Assembly (NCBI GenBank): GCA_019745075.1
Contig: JAIETR010000038.1
Coordinates: 1 to 59,921 of the forward strand
DNA length: 59,921 nucleotides
Direction: 5' to 3'
Origin: Qipengyuania sp.
GTDB lineage: Bacteria > Pseudomonadota > Alphaproteobacteria > Sphingomonadales > Sphingomonadaceae
The notes below the pieces were generated by a model. That model did not search any database. It saw only the letters and a program-made list of their open reading frames with translations, and was not told the DNA's origin. Of this stretch, positions 52,242-59,921 are shown piece after piece. Every line of letters begins with the position of its first letter. The first letter of the stretch is position 1. The position numbers and the translations under genes are program-made.

Positions 52242-53042
52242 ATGACCCAGAAACCGATCCCTTACGAACGGCGGCGCAATCCCAACTTGCCCTGGGGCTA
52301 CTGGTGCGTCGCCCAGGAAGGCAAGTCCGGCATCCGAGACGAGTTCGGCGAGGAGTGGGGAAGCTTACGGTCCTACCTGTGGTTCTCCCGGCTCGGCATG
52401 GGCGGCTCGAGCAACTATGGCCTGGAGGCGCAGCTCGAGCTGCTCCTTGCCGTGCTTGCAGCGCTGGCGCGCGGCGTGGTGGCGGTCGAGGGCCTCGCCA
52501 AGGACCTGTTCCTCGGCGGGTGGGAAGCGACCCGGCACTACGAGTGCTGGTTGGTCGGCCACAAGCTCGTCAAGAACGGCTTGTCGGGTGGCCTGACGCC
52601 AGAAGGTCATGCGATCCTGGTTATGCTCGCCTCGACGCGCAGTGCGCAGTCAGCTGCCGTCCCGATCGGCCTCCCGACCATCGCACCGGCACGCGGGCTG
52701 GACTGGGGTGAGACGCGTGACGAGCGCGAGCGCGTGTTCGCGGCCAACGAGGCGTTCGCGCAGGGCCTCCCCAACAGGTTCGAGCGCGTCGAGGCTATCG
52801 ACCAGCCGGGGATCCGGCTCGTCGGCTATCCCGAAGGGCCCAACGTCCCGATGGCGCGCGTCCTCTGGTCGCTCGCCTTCCGCGAGGACCACGATCGCGA
52901 CCGGTTCTACGCCTGGCTCATGAACCGCATCGACCGCTGGGAGGCCTGGGCCGACATGGCGCGGCGCCAAGGGGCGCAGCAGCTGTTCGAACACCTGCTG
53001 CAGTTGGCGCATGCCGATCGGCCTGCGCTCGCGACCGACTAG
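52242..53042 (+). CDS. Hypothetical protein (266 aa)
   Basis: ATG 52242 with GGGAGG seven to twelve bases before it is preferred over the GTG at 52227. The sequence starts MTQKPIPYERRRNPNLPWGYW; conserved-looking parts include LFLGGWEATRHYECWLVGHKLVKNGLSGGLTPEGHAIL and FREDHDRDRFYAWLMNRIDRWEAW. No motif is recognised. It lies in the mobile block and is co-oriented with its neighbours, ending 80 bp before the next gene. Confidence 0.6.
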   Translation: MTQKPIPYERRRNPNLPWGYWCVAQEGKSGIRDEFGEEWGSLRSYLWFSRLGMGGSSNYGLEAQLELLLAVLAALARGVVAVEGLAKDLFLGGWEATRHYECWLVGHKLVKNGLSGGLTPEGHAILVMLASTRSAQSAAVPIGLPTIAPARGLDWGETRDERERVFAANEAFAQGLPNRFERVEAIDQPGIRLVGYPEGPNVPMARVLWSLAFREDHDRDRFYAWLMNRIDRWEAWADMARRQGAQQLFEHLLQLAHADRPALATD

Positions 53043-53122
53043 CCACGGGCTCAAGCCCCCAACTCAAGTACCCCAGGCGGGCTGCATCGGCGGTGCCGCC
53101 CGCATTTTCATGGATATAAGCA

Positions 53123-53695
53123 ATGCGCACACCTCTCCTTCGCGACATCCCAGAGCGGATGGTGGTGCTCTCGATCTTGCCGCCACCGGCGGCCAACAAG
53201 CCTCCTCGCCCGTTCGGGTGGGGGTCGCTGACGGTCACCGCTGGAAGGCGCGGCCACGCCTCGTTCTCGTCGCTCTCGCACGGCTATGCCGCGCGTTATC
53301 CGGCTAATCGGATGCGCCGCGACCTTGCCCGCGTGTTCCGCCCCGACGACGCGGCGCTGATCTATCTGCCGGTGCCGATCTTCAACCACTACGACCGTGC
53401 CGGCCGGCTCATCTGGCCGCGTGATCACGAGCACATGGTCCCGAAGGCAGGCTCGCGGAACATGTCCGTGGTCGCGATCCCACACTTCGCGATCACCGAT
53501 GCGGCAGCCGCCGCGCAAGTGATCGTCCCGCCGGAGTTTCCGACGCCGCTCTCGCGCCTCCTTCGCATCGGCGCGGAGGCGCAGGCGGCATGGGTTTATT
53601 GGATTTACTCGTGCTGCACGCCGCGTCTGCGCCGTGACCTGCTCGCGAGCTTTGCCGCTTGGCAGACGCTTGAAAGGGTGAAGCGCGCTGCGTGA
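53123..53695 (+). CDS. Hypothetical protein (190 aa)
   Basis: The product starts MRTPLLRDIPERMVVLSILP and contains RPFGWGSLTVTAGRRGHASFSSL, a basic ARYPANRMRRDLARVF, then DDAALIYLPVPIFNHYDRAGRL. A helical C-terminus (ALVYWIYSCC-like segment around residue 160) follows. No domain is recognised. A Rho-independent terminator starts four bases after its stop, so it ends a transcript with the genes before it. Confidence 0.6.
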   Translation: MRTPLLRDIPERMVVLSILPPPAANKPPRPFGWGSLTVTAGRRGHASFSSLSHGYAARYPANRMRRDLARVFRPDDAALIYLPVPIFNHYDRAGRLIWPRDHEHMVPKAGSRNMSVVAIPHFAITDAAAAAQVIVPPEFPTPLSRLLRIGAEAQAAWVYWIYSCCTPRLRRDLLASFAAWQTLERVKRAA

Positions 53696-53698
53696 TCA

Positions 53699-53723
53699 AG
53701 AGGGGGCGTGAGCCCCCTTTTTT
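53699..53723 (+). terminator. Rho-independent terminator
   Basis: Stem GGGGGC (53702-53707) and GCCCCC (53712-53717), loop GTGA, then six T residues. Adjacent AAG and CTT bases extend the stem. Confidence 0.9.
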
Positions 53724-53890
53724 GCAGGTACATTCGCCACCGGAGAACGCCGCGCACGCCCTAGTCCCGCCCCGCCGGCAGCGCACCGACAATCAGGAAT
53801 CGCTCGCGTTTACTTGTCGTTAGCGAGCCAGAGCCTACATCAGGGGCAGAGCGTGTCCATATCGCCCGCCACCGTGCGGGAGATTTCGAA

Positions 53891-54007
53891 GCCTTATGTG
53901 GGCGTTCAGCTGAGAGTGGCTTGATCCGCCGGCGTCCCCGTGAACTCTGAACGACAGGAGGGGTACGCCTTGCGCGCACCAACTTTGGCGTTCGGCCCAC
54001 ATAAGGC
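53891..54007. promoter_or_regulatory. Distant 13-bp inverted repeat upstream of the methyltransferase fusion gene
   Basis: GCCTTATGTGGGC (53891-53903) and GCCCACATAAGGC (53995-54007) are perfect inverted copies 91 bp apart, the second ending nine bases before the ATG at 54016. Inside lie GTTCAGCTGAGAGT and AACTCTGAAC, a near-inverted pair. With an HTH protein as the product, an autoregulatory operator or loop is plausible. AGGAGGGG at 53957-53964 may be unrelated. Confidence 0.5.
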
Positions 54008-54015
54008 TGAAATCG

Positions 54016-55674
54016 ATGAAATCGACAACCATCGCGAAGGCGTGCGCGTCCGCCACGCTCACCTGCACCGCACCTGTTCCCTTCGACCTGCTGAGCGAGC
54101 TGAAGGCGGAGCGAGAAGCTCATGGCATCTCCCAGGCCGAGCTTGCGGCACGGATGGGGTGCACTCAATTCGAGATTCATGCAGTCGAATGCGGCTATGG
54201 CCGTTTCGAGATCCTCGTGCGGATGATGGACGCCCTACACGTCGATCTGACTAAGATCGCGTCCGGGACATTCCTGCACCTTCGCCTGAAGAAAACCCGG
54301 GAGAAAACGCGCCGTTGGACTGTCGTGAGGCTCGCGGAAAAGTCGGGCCTGCCCATCCACGTCATCGAGAACCTCGAGCTCGGCTTCGGCCTGGTGCGAG
54401 ACTTTCTCCACGTTCTCCGCATCCTCGCGCCGAAATACAACAGGCGCGGAGGCAAAGGCGGCAAAGGAGAGGACAAGGATAGTTGCTTCACCCACCCGTT
54501 GACGGTCACGGCGCTGAAGACTTCGTTCGGCCGGATCACCTTCGATCCCTGCGCGCATCGTCTCAGCCCGGTGAAGCCCGTGAACGGCTGCTATTTCGAA
54601 CGGGGTCAGGATGGCCTAGCTACGCCATGGGAGGGTCGCTTCGTTTTCATGAACCCTCCGTTCTCCAGGCTGACCGCGTGGACGACCTACGCGCTCGAGC
54701 AGTGGAGGGGGGGCAAGATCAAACTCCTTGCTTGCCTGATACCGACCCGGACCGACACGCTGTTCTTCATCGAGGCTCTGCTGGCCGGAGCCGCGGTCTT
54801 CTTCTTCGGCAATCGGCTGAAGTTCAAGAAGCCTGATGGTACGATCGAGGCATCCAAGATCACGACGATGCTGGTCGTCTTCGGGTCCAACCCCAAGCAG
54901 CGCGCGCAATTCGGAAAGCAGCAGGAAGGGGTATGGGTGAAGCTTGCCGCCGGGCCGGGCGGGAAGACCACGCTTCGGGAAGCACCGGAAGCTGCTTCCT
55001 CCCCGGATAAGCGCCGTGAACAAAATTCTCGGACATCATGTCCGAATTCCGCCGCTTCGGCGCATGCGGAAGAGAAAGCGTGGGCATGTCCCGATAAAGC
55101 CCCATGTCCGATCATGCAGGAGCTCGAGGCCGAGTTTCGAAATCCACATGGGCTGCGGCAGTGTGCCGAGTATTACGGCCGACGCTGCCAGACTGACCCG
55201 GACGACCTCCTGAGTACGGCTATTGAACGAGCGTTGAGGCGGCCCCAGTGGGATAGGGGTGTGCGTGAGCGGATCGAGAGCATTCTGTCGTCCATCGCAT
55301 CGACGATCAATCGTGCGCGGGCTCGGGCGAAGTTTCGCGGAACCGATCTGATTTCGCTCGACGACGGCACGATCGTCGACCGCCAGTTTCCATGCTTGCA
55401 TGATCCTGCCGAAGCCGCCGAGATGGAGTCCCGGCGCCGAGGGAGCGAGAAGGCGCTGGACATGATCGCCAGGGGTGAGCCGAAGTTGCGTGCCCTGATC
55501 AATGGCATCGGCCTCGGGCTGAGGGGCAAGCACCTGCAAATCAATATGGGCGTCACCGAACTCCAACTCGCGACGTTACGTCGGCGGCTCAAGCGTTCGG
55601 CTCAGGTCGTTTGCGCGCCACTATGTTCGGGAGGCTGCATCGAAGCGGATCGGCTGGTTGAGTTAGTCTCGTGA
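54016..55674 (+). CDS. Two-XRE-HTH / phage-type DNA N6-adenine methyltransferase / sigma-70-like fusion protein
   Basis: This 552-residue ORF is uninterrupted. Residues 24-80 form an XRE helix-turn-helix (LKAEREAHGISQAELAARMG), and residues 84-140 a second (LKKTREKTRRWTVVRLAEKSG). Residues 158-290 match phage DNA N6-adenine methyltransferases (Dam, PF05869): FTHPLTVTALKTSFG, ITFDPCA, DGLATPWEGRFVFMNPPFS with catalytic NPPF at 213-216, then IPTRTDTLFFIEAL. Residues 292-365 are a polar linker. Residues 366-530 resemble sigma-70-type regions of small sphingomonad proteins (QTDPDDLLSTAIERALRRPQWDRGVRERIESILSSI, split here as two stretches) and end in a helix-turn-helix (MGVTELQLATLRRRLKR). Domain joins are read from sequence and recall. 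Confidence 0.72.
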   Translation: MKSTTIAKACASATLTCTAPVPFDLLSELKAEREAHGISQAELAARMGCTQFEIHAVECGYGRFEILVRMMDALHVDLTKIASGTFLHLRLKKTREKTRRWTVVRLAEKSGLPIHVIENLELGFGLVRDFLHVLRILAPKYNRRGGKGGKGEDKDSCFTHPLTVTALKTSFGRITFDPCAHRLSPVKPVNGCYFERGQDGLATPWEGRFVFMNPPFSRLTAWTTYALEQWRGGKIKLLACLIPTRTDTLFFIEALLAGAAVFFFGNRLKFKKPDGTIEASKITTMLVVFGSNPKQRAQFGKQQEGVWVKLAAGPGGKTTLREAPEAASSPDKRREQNSRTSCPNSAASAHAEEKAWACPDKAPCPIMQELEAEFRNPHGLRQCAEYYGRRCQTDPDDLLSTAIERALRRPQWDRGVRERIESILSSIASTINRARARAKFRGTDLISLDDGTIVDRQFPCLHDPAEAAEMESRRRGSEKALDMIARGEPKLRALINGIGLGLRGKHLQINMGVTELQLATLRRRLKRSAQVVCAPLCSGGCIEADRLVELVS

Positions 55675-55899
55675 TCGACAGGGCCAAAAATTAAAAGGGG
55701 CCAAAGGCATGACTGCTTGTGGGCCGGAAGCGGAAAGGCAGCTTTTATATCTTTGAGCGGATTAAGCGGACAGCGACTGCTGACCGAATCGCAAGCCGGT
55801 GCATTAGACAATGATCTGGAGAAACCCCTCTTGGTATAGACCTTTGCCGTCGTTAAAACGCCCTTGCAGGACAGCCAACACGGAGCCGAGAGCCACAAA

Positions 55900-55920
55900 C
55901 TAAATCGGTTTACTATTTAG
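55900..55920. promoter_or_regulatory. AT-rich inverted repeat upstream of the hydrolase gene
   Basis: CTAAAT (55900-55905) and ATTTAG (55915-55920) are 24 bp upstream of the ATG at 55944, with TTTACT between. It may be a repressor operator. The 270 bp from 55675 hold no other gene. Confidence 0.45.
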
Positions 55921-55943
55921 CGCGCCTTTCCTACCATCCAGAG

Positions 55944-56848
55944 ATGGCGAGAGAAACCTTTACGATTGAGGGCGCAGGCGCGATTTCTCTTACAGCCGAG
56001 GCTGAGGGGGATGCCTACGCCATACCCGTCCTTCTTGCGCACGGCGGCGGGCAGACACGGCGCGCGTGGAGAAGGGTGGTCAGCGAGCTGCTCAAGCCGG
56101 CTTTCGCGCAATCGCCTTCGACATGGGCGGTCACGGAGACAGCGATTGGTCGCCATGCGGAGCTTACGAAATGCGCGACTTCGCGGCGGATCTGGTCGCT
56201 GCAGCGTCGCGCCTGGACCAGAAGCCAGCGCTGGTTAGCGCTTCACTGGGCGGGCTCGCCGGACTGATTGCCGAAGGGGAGCTTGCTCCATGTAGCTTTG
56301 CTTCGCTCACATTGGTCGACATTGCCCCGCGCATGGAGCCCAGCGGTGTGATGCGCGTGGTTGGTTTCATGGAAGAGCATGTCGATAGCGGCTTCGCCTC
56401 ACCAGAGGAGGCGGCCGACGTGATCGCTCGCTACATGCCGCATCGTCCCAGGCGGGGCGCGAGCGATGGTCTGAAAAGCTATCTGCGGCAGAAGCCGGAT
56501 GGGCGCTTCTATTGGCACTGGGACCCTGTGTTTATCCGTAAAATAATGTCAGCCAGACAAGGCGACCCAGACAGCCAAGAACGTCAATCGGCAATGCTGA
56601 GCCAAGCTGCGGCGAATCTCACGCTTCCGCTTCACCTCATCCGAGGCGGCTCTAGCGATCTTGTTTCCGAAGAGGCCGTTTTGCATCTGCGACAACTCGT
56701 CCCCCATGCAGAATACACCGATATTGCCGATGCCACGCACATGGTCGTGGGCGATGCGAATGATGCCTTCTCCGCCGCTATCGTCGATTTCCTAGGGCGC
56801 CATCACTCTCGCGATACGGCTCAGCCACAGGGGACGAGGGAGCTATGA
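55944..56848 (+). pseudogene. Alpha/beta hydrolase, frameshifted
   Basis: Two frames join into one hydrolase. The first (55944 on) has IPVLLAHGGGQTRRAWRRVV (oxyanion HGGG motif) up to SELLK; the second gives AGFRAIAFDMGGHGDSDWS, nucleophile region LVSASLGGLAGL, and the catalytic His region DATHMVVGDANDAF. CTCAAGCCGGC at 56091-56101 lacks one G compared with the expected AAG GCC GGC, so a single-base deletion near 56096 shifts the frame. As read, the first frame continues to a stop at 56267. It could be a sequencing error. The second part ends overlapping the thioesterase start. Confidence 0.75.
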
Positions 56849-57339
56849 TCGATCGAGAGCGCTTGCAGGAAATGCTGCATATCGCGCCGTTTCACCGATG
56901 GCTTGGGCTGGAGATTGCGACATGCTCCGCCCAGGAAATCGCGATCACCATGCCATGGCGCGAAGAGATCGTGTCGAACCCTATGATTGGGTCGGCGCAT
57001 GGAGGGATCCTGGCTTCACTGGTCGACCTCACCGGGCTTTATACTCTGCTTGCGGGGGGCGTCGCGGCGAGAGCGACGGTCGATCTGCATGTCGATTACC
57101 ACCGTCCTGCAACCTCAGGACCTCTCACTGCTCACGGACAGATCGTGAAGATCGGGCGACAGATTTCGGTGGCGGAAACCCGGGTTCTCGAGCCCGACGG
57201 CAAGTTGGTCGCCAGCGGCAGGGGCGCCTACTTCTCGTCAACAGGATCAATTGATCATCGCGGCGGGACTATTGAACTCGAACAGGCTCTTGCCACCCAA
57301 GGCCCAGCGACTTCTGCAGCGCAATCCACGCCAGCGTAA
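56845..57339 (+). CDS. PaaI-type hotdog thioesterase
   Basis: This 164-residue protein has the hotdog fold: FHRWLGLEIATCSAQEIAITMPW, IGSAHGGILASLVDLTGLYTLL (the HGG catalytic region) and VDLHVDYHRPA. Family members hydrolyse acyl- or aryl-CoA thioesters. ATG 56845 overlaps the hydrolase stop (ATGA), so both were one operon, probably acting on the same carboxylic acid or its CoA ester. Its 3' end overlaps the convergent NodT-type gene by 71 bp. Confidence 0.88.
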   Translation: MIDRERLQEMLHIAPFHRWLGLEIATCSAQEIAITMPWREEIVSNPMIGSAHGGILASLVDLTGLYTLLAGGVAARATVDLHVDYHRPATSGPLTAHGQIVKIGRQISVAETRVLEPDGKLVASGRGAYFSSTGSIDHRGGTIELEQALATQGPATSAAQSTPA

Positions 57340-58729
57340 GGGCGCTTTTTGCCCGGACGAGGTCTGCTGAGGCCTGCTGCTGTTCTCGCAGGGCCCGGTT
57401 GAGCTCAGCCTTCGAGATCGCTCCTGCGGCAAAACGTTGGCGGTTCAGGTCCGCCGCGACGTCAGCCTGCTTCTTGATTTGCATACTGGCAGCGAGCGCA
57501 ACACGCTGCTGGCCGAAGCGAGCCAAGGCACGTTCGGCGTCTTGCAGTGCCAGAAGCACCGTCTGCTGGTAATTGGCGACTGCTTCGTTGCGCGCCGCCC
57601 CGGCTTGGTCGATCGCAGCGTCTACCCTGCCGAAATCCAGAAAATTCCACTGGAGGCGCGGGATCGCGAGTGCGGAGAATTCGCCGACATCGACAACGTC
57701 GTCCAACGAGGATCCGCCGAGGCCCAGGATCCCTGTGAAGGACAATTTCGGGAACCGCGCCGCCTCGGCCACCCCGATCCGCGCCGTCGACGCGGCAAGA
57801 GACCGTTCGGCCGCCCTTATGTCAGGCCGGCGCGCCACCAGGCTTGCCGGATCCCCGATCGCGACCTGCTCTGGCGGCATGGGAATGGAATGCGCAGTCG
57901 TGAGCGCTGCATCAACTGATCCCGGCACTTGTCCGGTCAGTATAGCGAGTGCATCAGACAGGACTGCGATATCCGCTTCAGCTTCGGCAAGTTGTGACTT
58001 GAGCATCTCCAGTTCGGCATTCGCGGTGCCTACCGGGAAAAGCGGCAATGCACCGCGCTGATAGCGTTGGTATGTCAGCGCCAGGATCTCTTCCTGCAAC
58101 GAAATCTGCGCCTCAAATTGCTCTGCGCGGAATTGGGCCTCCCGCAAATTGACGTAGGTGCTGGCCACTTGGGCAGTCAACTGGACCTTTGCGTCCTCTG
58201 CATTGGCCACCGTTGCAGCAGCTTGGGCATTGCTGGCTTCAATGCGCCTGCGCGAGCCACCGGCAAACTCCAGCTCCCAGTTGGCGTTAAGGCCCACATT
58301 GTAAAAGCTGAGCGAGTCATCGGTTTCTGCGTCAGGATTGGTTTGCTCTGACGGGGGGGGCGCCCCGCCTTGAAGGTCGAGACCAGGAAGCCGGCCCTGC
58401 ACGGTAGTGGCCTGTGCCCCAAGCGTTGGCATTCGTCCCGCACGGTCTTGCCTGATGGATGCCCGTGCCTGAGCAATGCGCGCCTGCGCTGCGGCGAGCG
58501 TGGGATTGCCGGACAGCGCAGCCTCCACCAGCCGCGTCAACTCGGTATCGCCGAGCAGCAGCCACCATTGAGCGACAGCCGGGTCAGATGCGCTCACGTC
58601 ACTGCCAGCGCGTACAAAGCGAGCGCCCGTGTCTGCTGACACAACTTCCGGGGGGCCTGCATAATCGGGCCCTGCCGTGCATCCAGCTAGCAAGGCGATA
58701 GTGACAAGCGGAGGTAGCAAGTGGCGCAT
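57269..58729 (-). CDS. NodT-type outer-membrane efflux protein
   Basis: This 486-residue RND/MFS-type outer-membrane channel has a lipobox signal (IALLAGCTAGPDYAGP) and two OEP repeats (SGNPTLAAAQARIAQARASI near 95, and LVARRPDIRAAERSLAASTARIGVAEAARFP near 320). TolC-family trimers form the exit duct of a tripartite pump. The ATG at 58729 is preferred; the upstream extension lies in the next gene. The protein ends ...GLGWQEPVRVQ; the end overlaps the thioesterase gene. It follows the MFS gene by 10 bp. Confidence 0.92.
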   Translation of the reverse strand: MRHLLPPLVTIALLAGCTAGPDYAGPPEVVSADTGARFVRAGSDVSASDPAVAQWWLLLGDTELTRLVEAALSGNPTLAAAQARIAQARASIRQDRAGRMPTLGAQATTVQGRLPGLDLQGGAPPPSEQTNPDAETDDSLSFYNVGLNANWELEFAGGSRRRIEASNAQAAATVANAEDAKVQLTAQVASTYVNLREAQFRAEQFEAQISLQEEILALTYQRYQRGALPLFPVGTANAELEMLKSQLAEAEADIAVLSDALAILTGQVPGSVDAALTTAHSIPMPPEQVAIGDPASLVARRPDIRAAERSLAASTARIGVAEAARFPKLSFTGILGLGGSSLDDVVDVGEFSALAIPRLQWNFLDFGRVDAAIDQAGAARNEAVANYQQTVLLALQDAERALARFGQQRVALAASMQIKKQADVAADLNRQRFAAGAISKAELNRALREQQQASADLVRAKSALTLAWIALQKSLGLGWQEPVRVQ

Positions 58730-58739
58730 AATCTCGGGC

Positions 58740-59921
58740 TCAGTGCATCGAAAGGGAGACATTTTTCGGGAGCGGCTTGAGGAACAGGGCAAGCGGGACC
58801 GTCGCGAGTGTGAGAAGTCCCATCACCAGAAAGACGTCATTGTAGGTCATGATGAACGCTTCGCGCTGGAGAGTGCCGCCGAGTGCCGCCATCGCTCGTT
58901 CCATATCGCCCAGGCTTCGCGCCAGTCCGTCGAGATAGGTCTGCAGCGAAACGCTGTTCGCATTCAGCGTTTCTTCCATGCGCCTCGTATGGTGCCAAAT
59001 TCGCTGGTCCTGGAACGAAGCGAGGGCCGAAAGGGCGAATGATCCGCCAAGATTGCGGGCCGCGTTGAAAATGCCCGAGGCATCGCCCGCGTCTTCCTTG
59101 GCCACCGACGCGACCGTTGCCTGATTCAGGAACATCATCGCAAGTATCATTCCGGCCCCGCGGATAAGCTGACTTTCAGTGAAGACAGCGCCGCCGGATT
59201 CGGCAGTCAGACTCGTGCTGACAAAGCAGCTGATCGCCATCAGCAGCATTCCGGTGCCGACGGCAATGCGGATGTCCACCTTGCGGATCATCAGGGGCAG
59301 AACCGGCATCAGGAGAAAGGCCGGGACACCCATCCAGAAGATGACCAGTCCCGTCTGAAAAGCATTAAAGTCAGAGATGATCGCCAGAAACTGCGGAATG
59401 ACATAGGTCGAACCATACATCACCATGCCCAGGGCGAGCGCCATGATCGCGACGCTGGCGAACTGTCGATTGAGCAGAAGCCGAAGTTTCAAGACCGGCT
59501 TGCTCGCTTTCACTTGTCCGTAAATCAAACAGGCAAAGCCGATAATGGTCACCACCGTTAGCCAGCGAATGAGTGAGGACTCGAACCATTCCTCATGGTG
59601 CCCTTCCTCGAGTACAACAGTCAGACCGCCCAGTCCGAGGATCAGCCCGAGAATGCCAGCCCAATCGGCGTCCGTGAGATATTCCCACTTGGGCTTCTCG
59701 TGAGGCAGCCCGATAAACAGCAGGAGCAGCAGGATTGCGCAGACTGGCACATTGACGAAAAAGGCATAGTGCCAGCTCAGGTTCTCGGTCAGCCAGCCGC
59801 CGATCAATGGCCCCATCACGGGGCCAAGAACCACAGTCATGCCGAACAGGGCCATTCCGATTGGCTGTTGGTGCGGCGGCAATCGTTTAGCCACAATAGT
59901 CATTGCGGTCGGAATGAGGAC
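58740..59921 (-). CDS. DHA2 family (EmrB/QacA-like) efflux permease, 5' end missing
   Basis: The frame is open past the window edge, so about 100 N-terminal residues are missing. The visible 393 residues show around 10 TM helices, including VLGPVMGPLIGGWLTENLSWHYAFFVNVPV, the DHA2 motif C region, then FLLMPVLPLMIRKVDIRIAVGTG and NAARNLGGSFALSALASF. Together with the adjacent NodT-type gene it would form an Emr-like drug or fatty-acid pump; the HlyD adaptor gene is probably just outside, at the other side. Confidence 0.92.
   Translation of the reverse strand, partial: VLIPTAMTIVAKRLPPHQQPIGMALFGMTVVLGPVMGPLIGGWLTENLSWHYAFFVNVPVCAILLLLLFIGLPHEKPKWEYLTDADWAGILGLILGLGGLTVVLEEGHHEEWFESSLIRWLTVVTIIGFACLIYGQVKASKPVLKLRLLLNRQFASVAIMALALGMVMYGSTYVIPQFLAIISDFNAFQTGLVIFWMGVPAFLLMPVLPLMIRKVDIRIAVGTGMLLMAISCFVSTSLTAESGGAVFTESQLIRGAGMILAMMFLNQATVASVAKEDAGDASGIFNAARNLGGSFALSALASFQDQRIWHHTRRMEETLNANSVSLQTYLDGLARSLGDMERAMAALGGTLQREAFIMTYNDVFLVMGLLTLATVPLALFLKPLPKNVSLSMH

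Larger units (their letters stand above)
53696..54015. other. Intergenic region before the HTH-methyltransferase-sigma gene
   Basis: 320 bp without a gene. It holds the terminator at 53699-53723 and long inverted repeats (53891-53903 and 53995-54007) enclosing the putative promoter area of the next gene. No other feature is evident. Confidence 0.6.

Overview
The window looks like a chromosome segment of a high-GC alphaproteobacterium of the Sphingomonadaceae (Sphingomonas-like). This is inferred from gene content and order: an ATP12 chaperone, a TIGR02186-type protein coupled to a TauE/SafE exporter, an MlaE with an N-terminal STAS domain, a crcB-rluA-HAD-ATP12 run, a GTA-type three-TM holin, and several REP-like palindrome families. 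No rRNA, tRNA or CRISPR array was seen.

1-38 kb is mostly core chromosome. It holds a truncated outer-membrane barrel, a VOC protein, nhaA, an NfrB-like glycosyltransferase that appears frameshifted into a barrel-like C-terminal part, a TauE/SafE exporter plus partner, a HerA-like ATPase, queE, valS, and an mla-type lipid transport operon with a 32-residue membrane peptide. Next come a lipoprotein and a REP-associated transposase set among expanded repeat arrays, and a tightly overlapped crcB/rluA/paiB-like/HAD/ATP12 operon. After these lie a cytochrome c-FTR1 iron permease, rarA, a PadR regulator with GPFG repeats, rlmN, a small barrel, and greB-accC-accB-aroQ with a yefM/yoeB module overlapping aroQ. 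The stretch ends with an orphan holin and an envelope cluster (DUF2141, membrane protein, GT4) that finishes in decayed genes.

38.6-55.7 kb is an accessory island. It carries a complete type I restriction-modification operon (hsdMSR, minus strand) and then a plus-strand plasmid/ICE-like block. That block has an RHH mobilization accessory protein, a relaxase, a KfrA-like protein, two predicted 3'-5' exonucleases, three unknown proteins, and a 552-residue protein joining two XRE helix-turn-helix domains, a phage-type N6-adenine methyltransferase and a sigma-70-like C-terminal region. No integrase, T4SS or replication initiator is visible, so the element is either a remnant or continues outside the window.

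55.9-59.9 kb holds a frameshifted alpha/beta hydrolase coupled to a thioesterase, and a NodT-type outer-membrane efflux protein followed by a truncated DHA2 (EmrB-like) transporter, probably part of a tripartite exporter.

Short palindromic repeats have repeatedly entered genes. Two GC-rich elements are inserted in frame in valS and one in rlmN, and a sister of the rlmN element supplies the stop codon of rarA.
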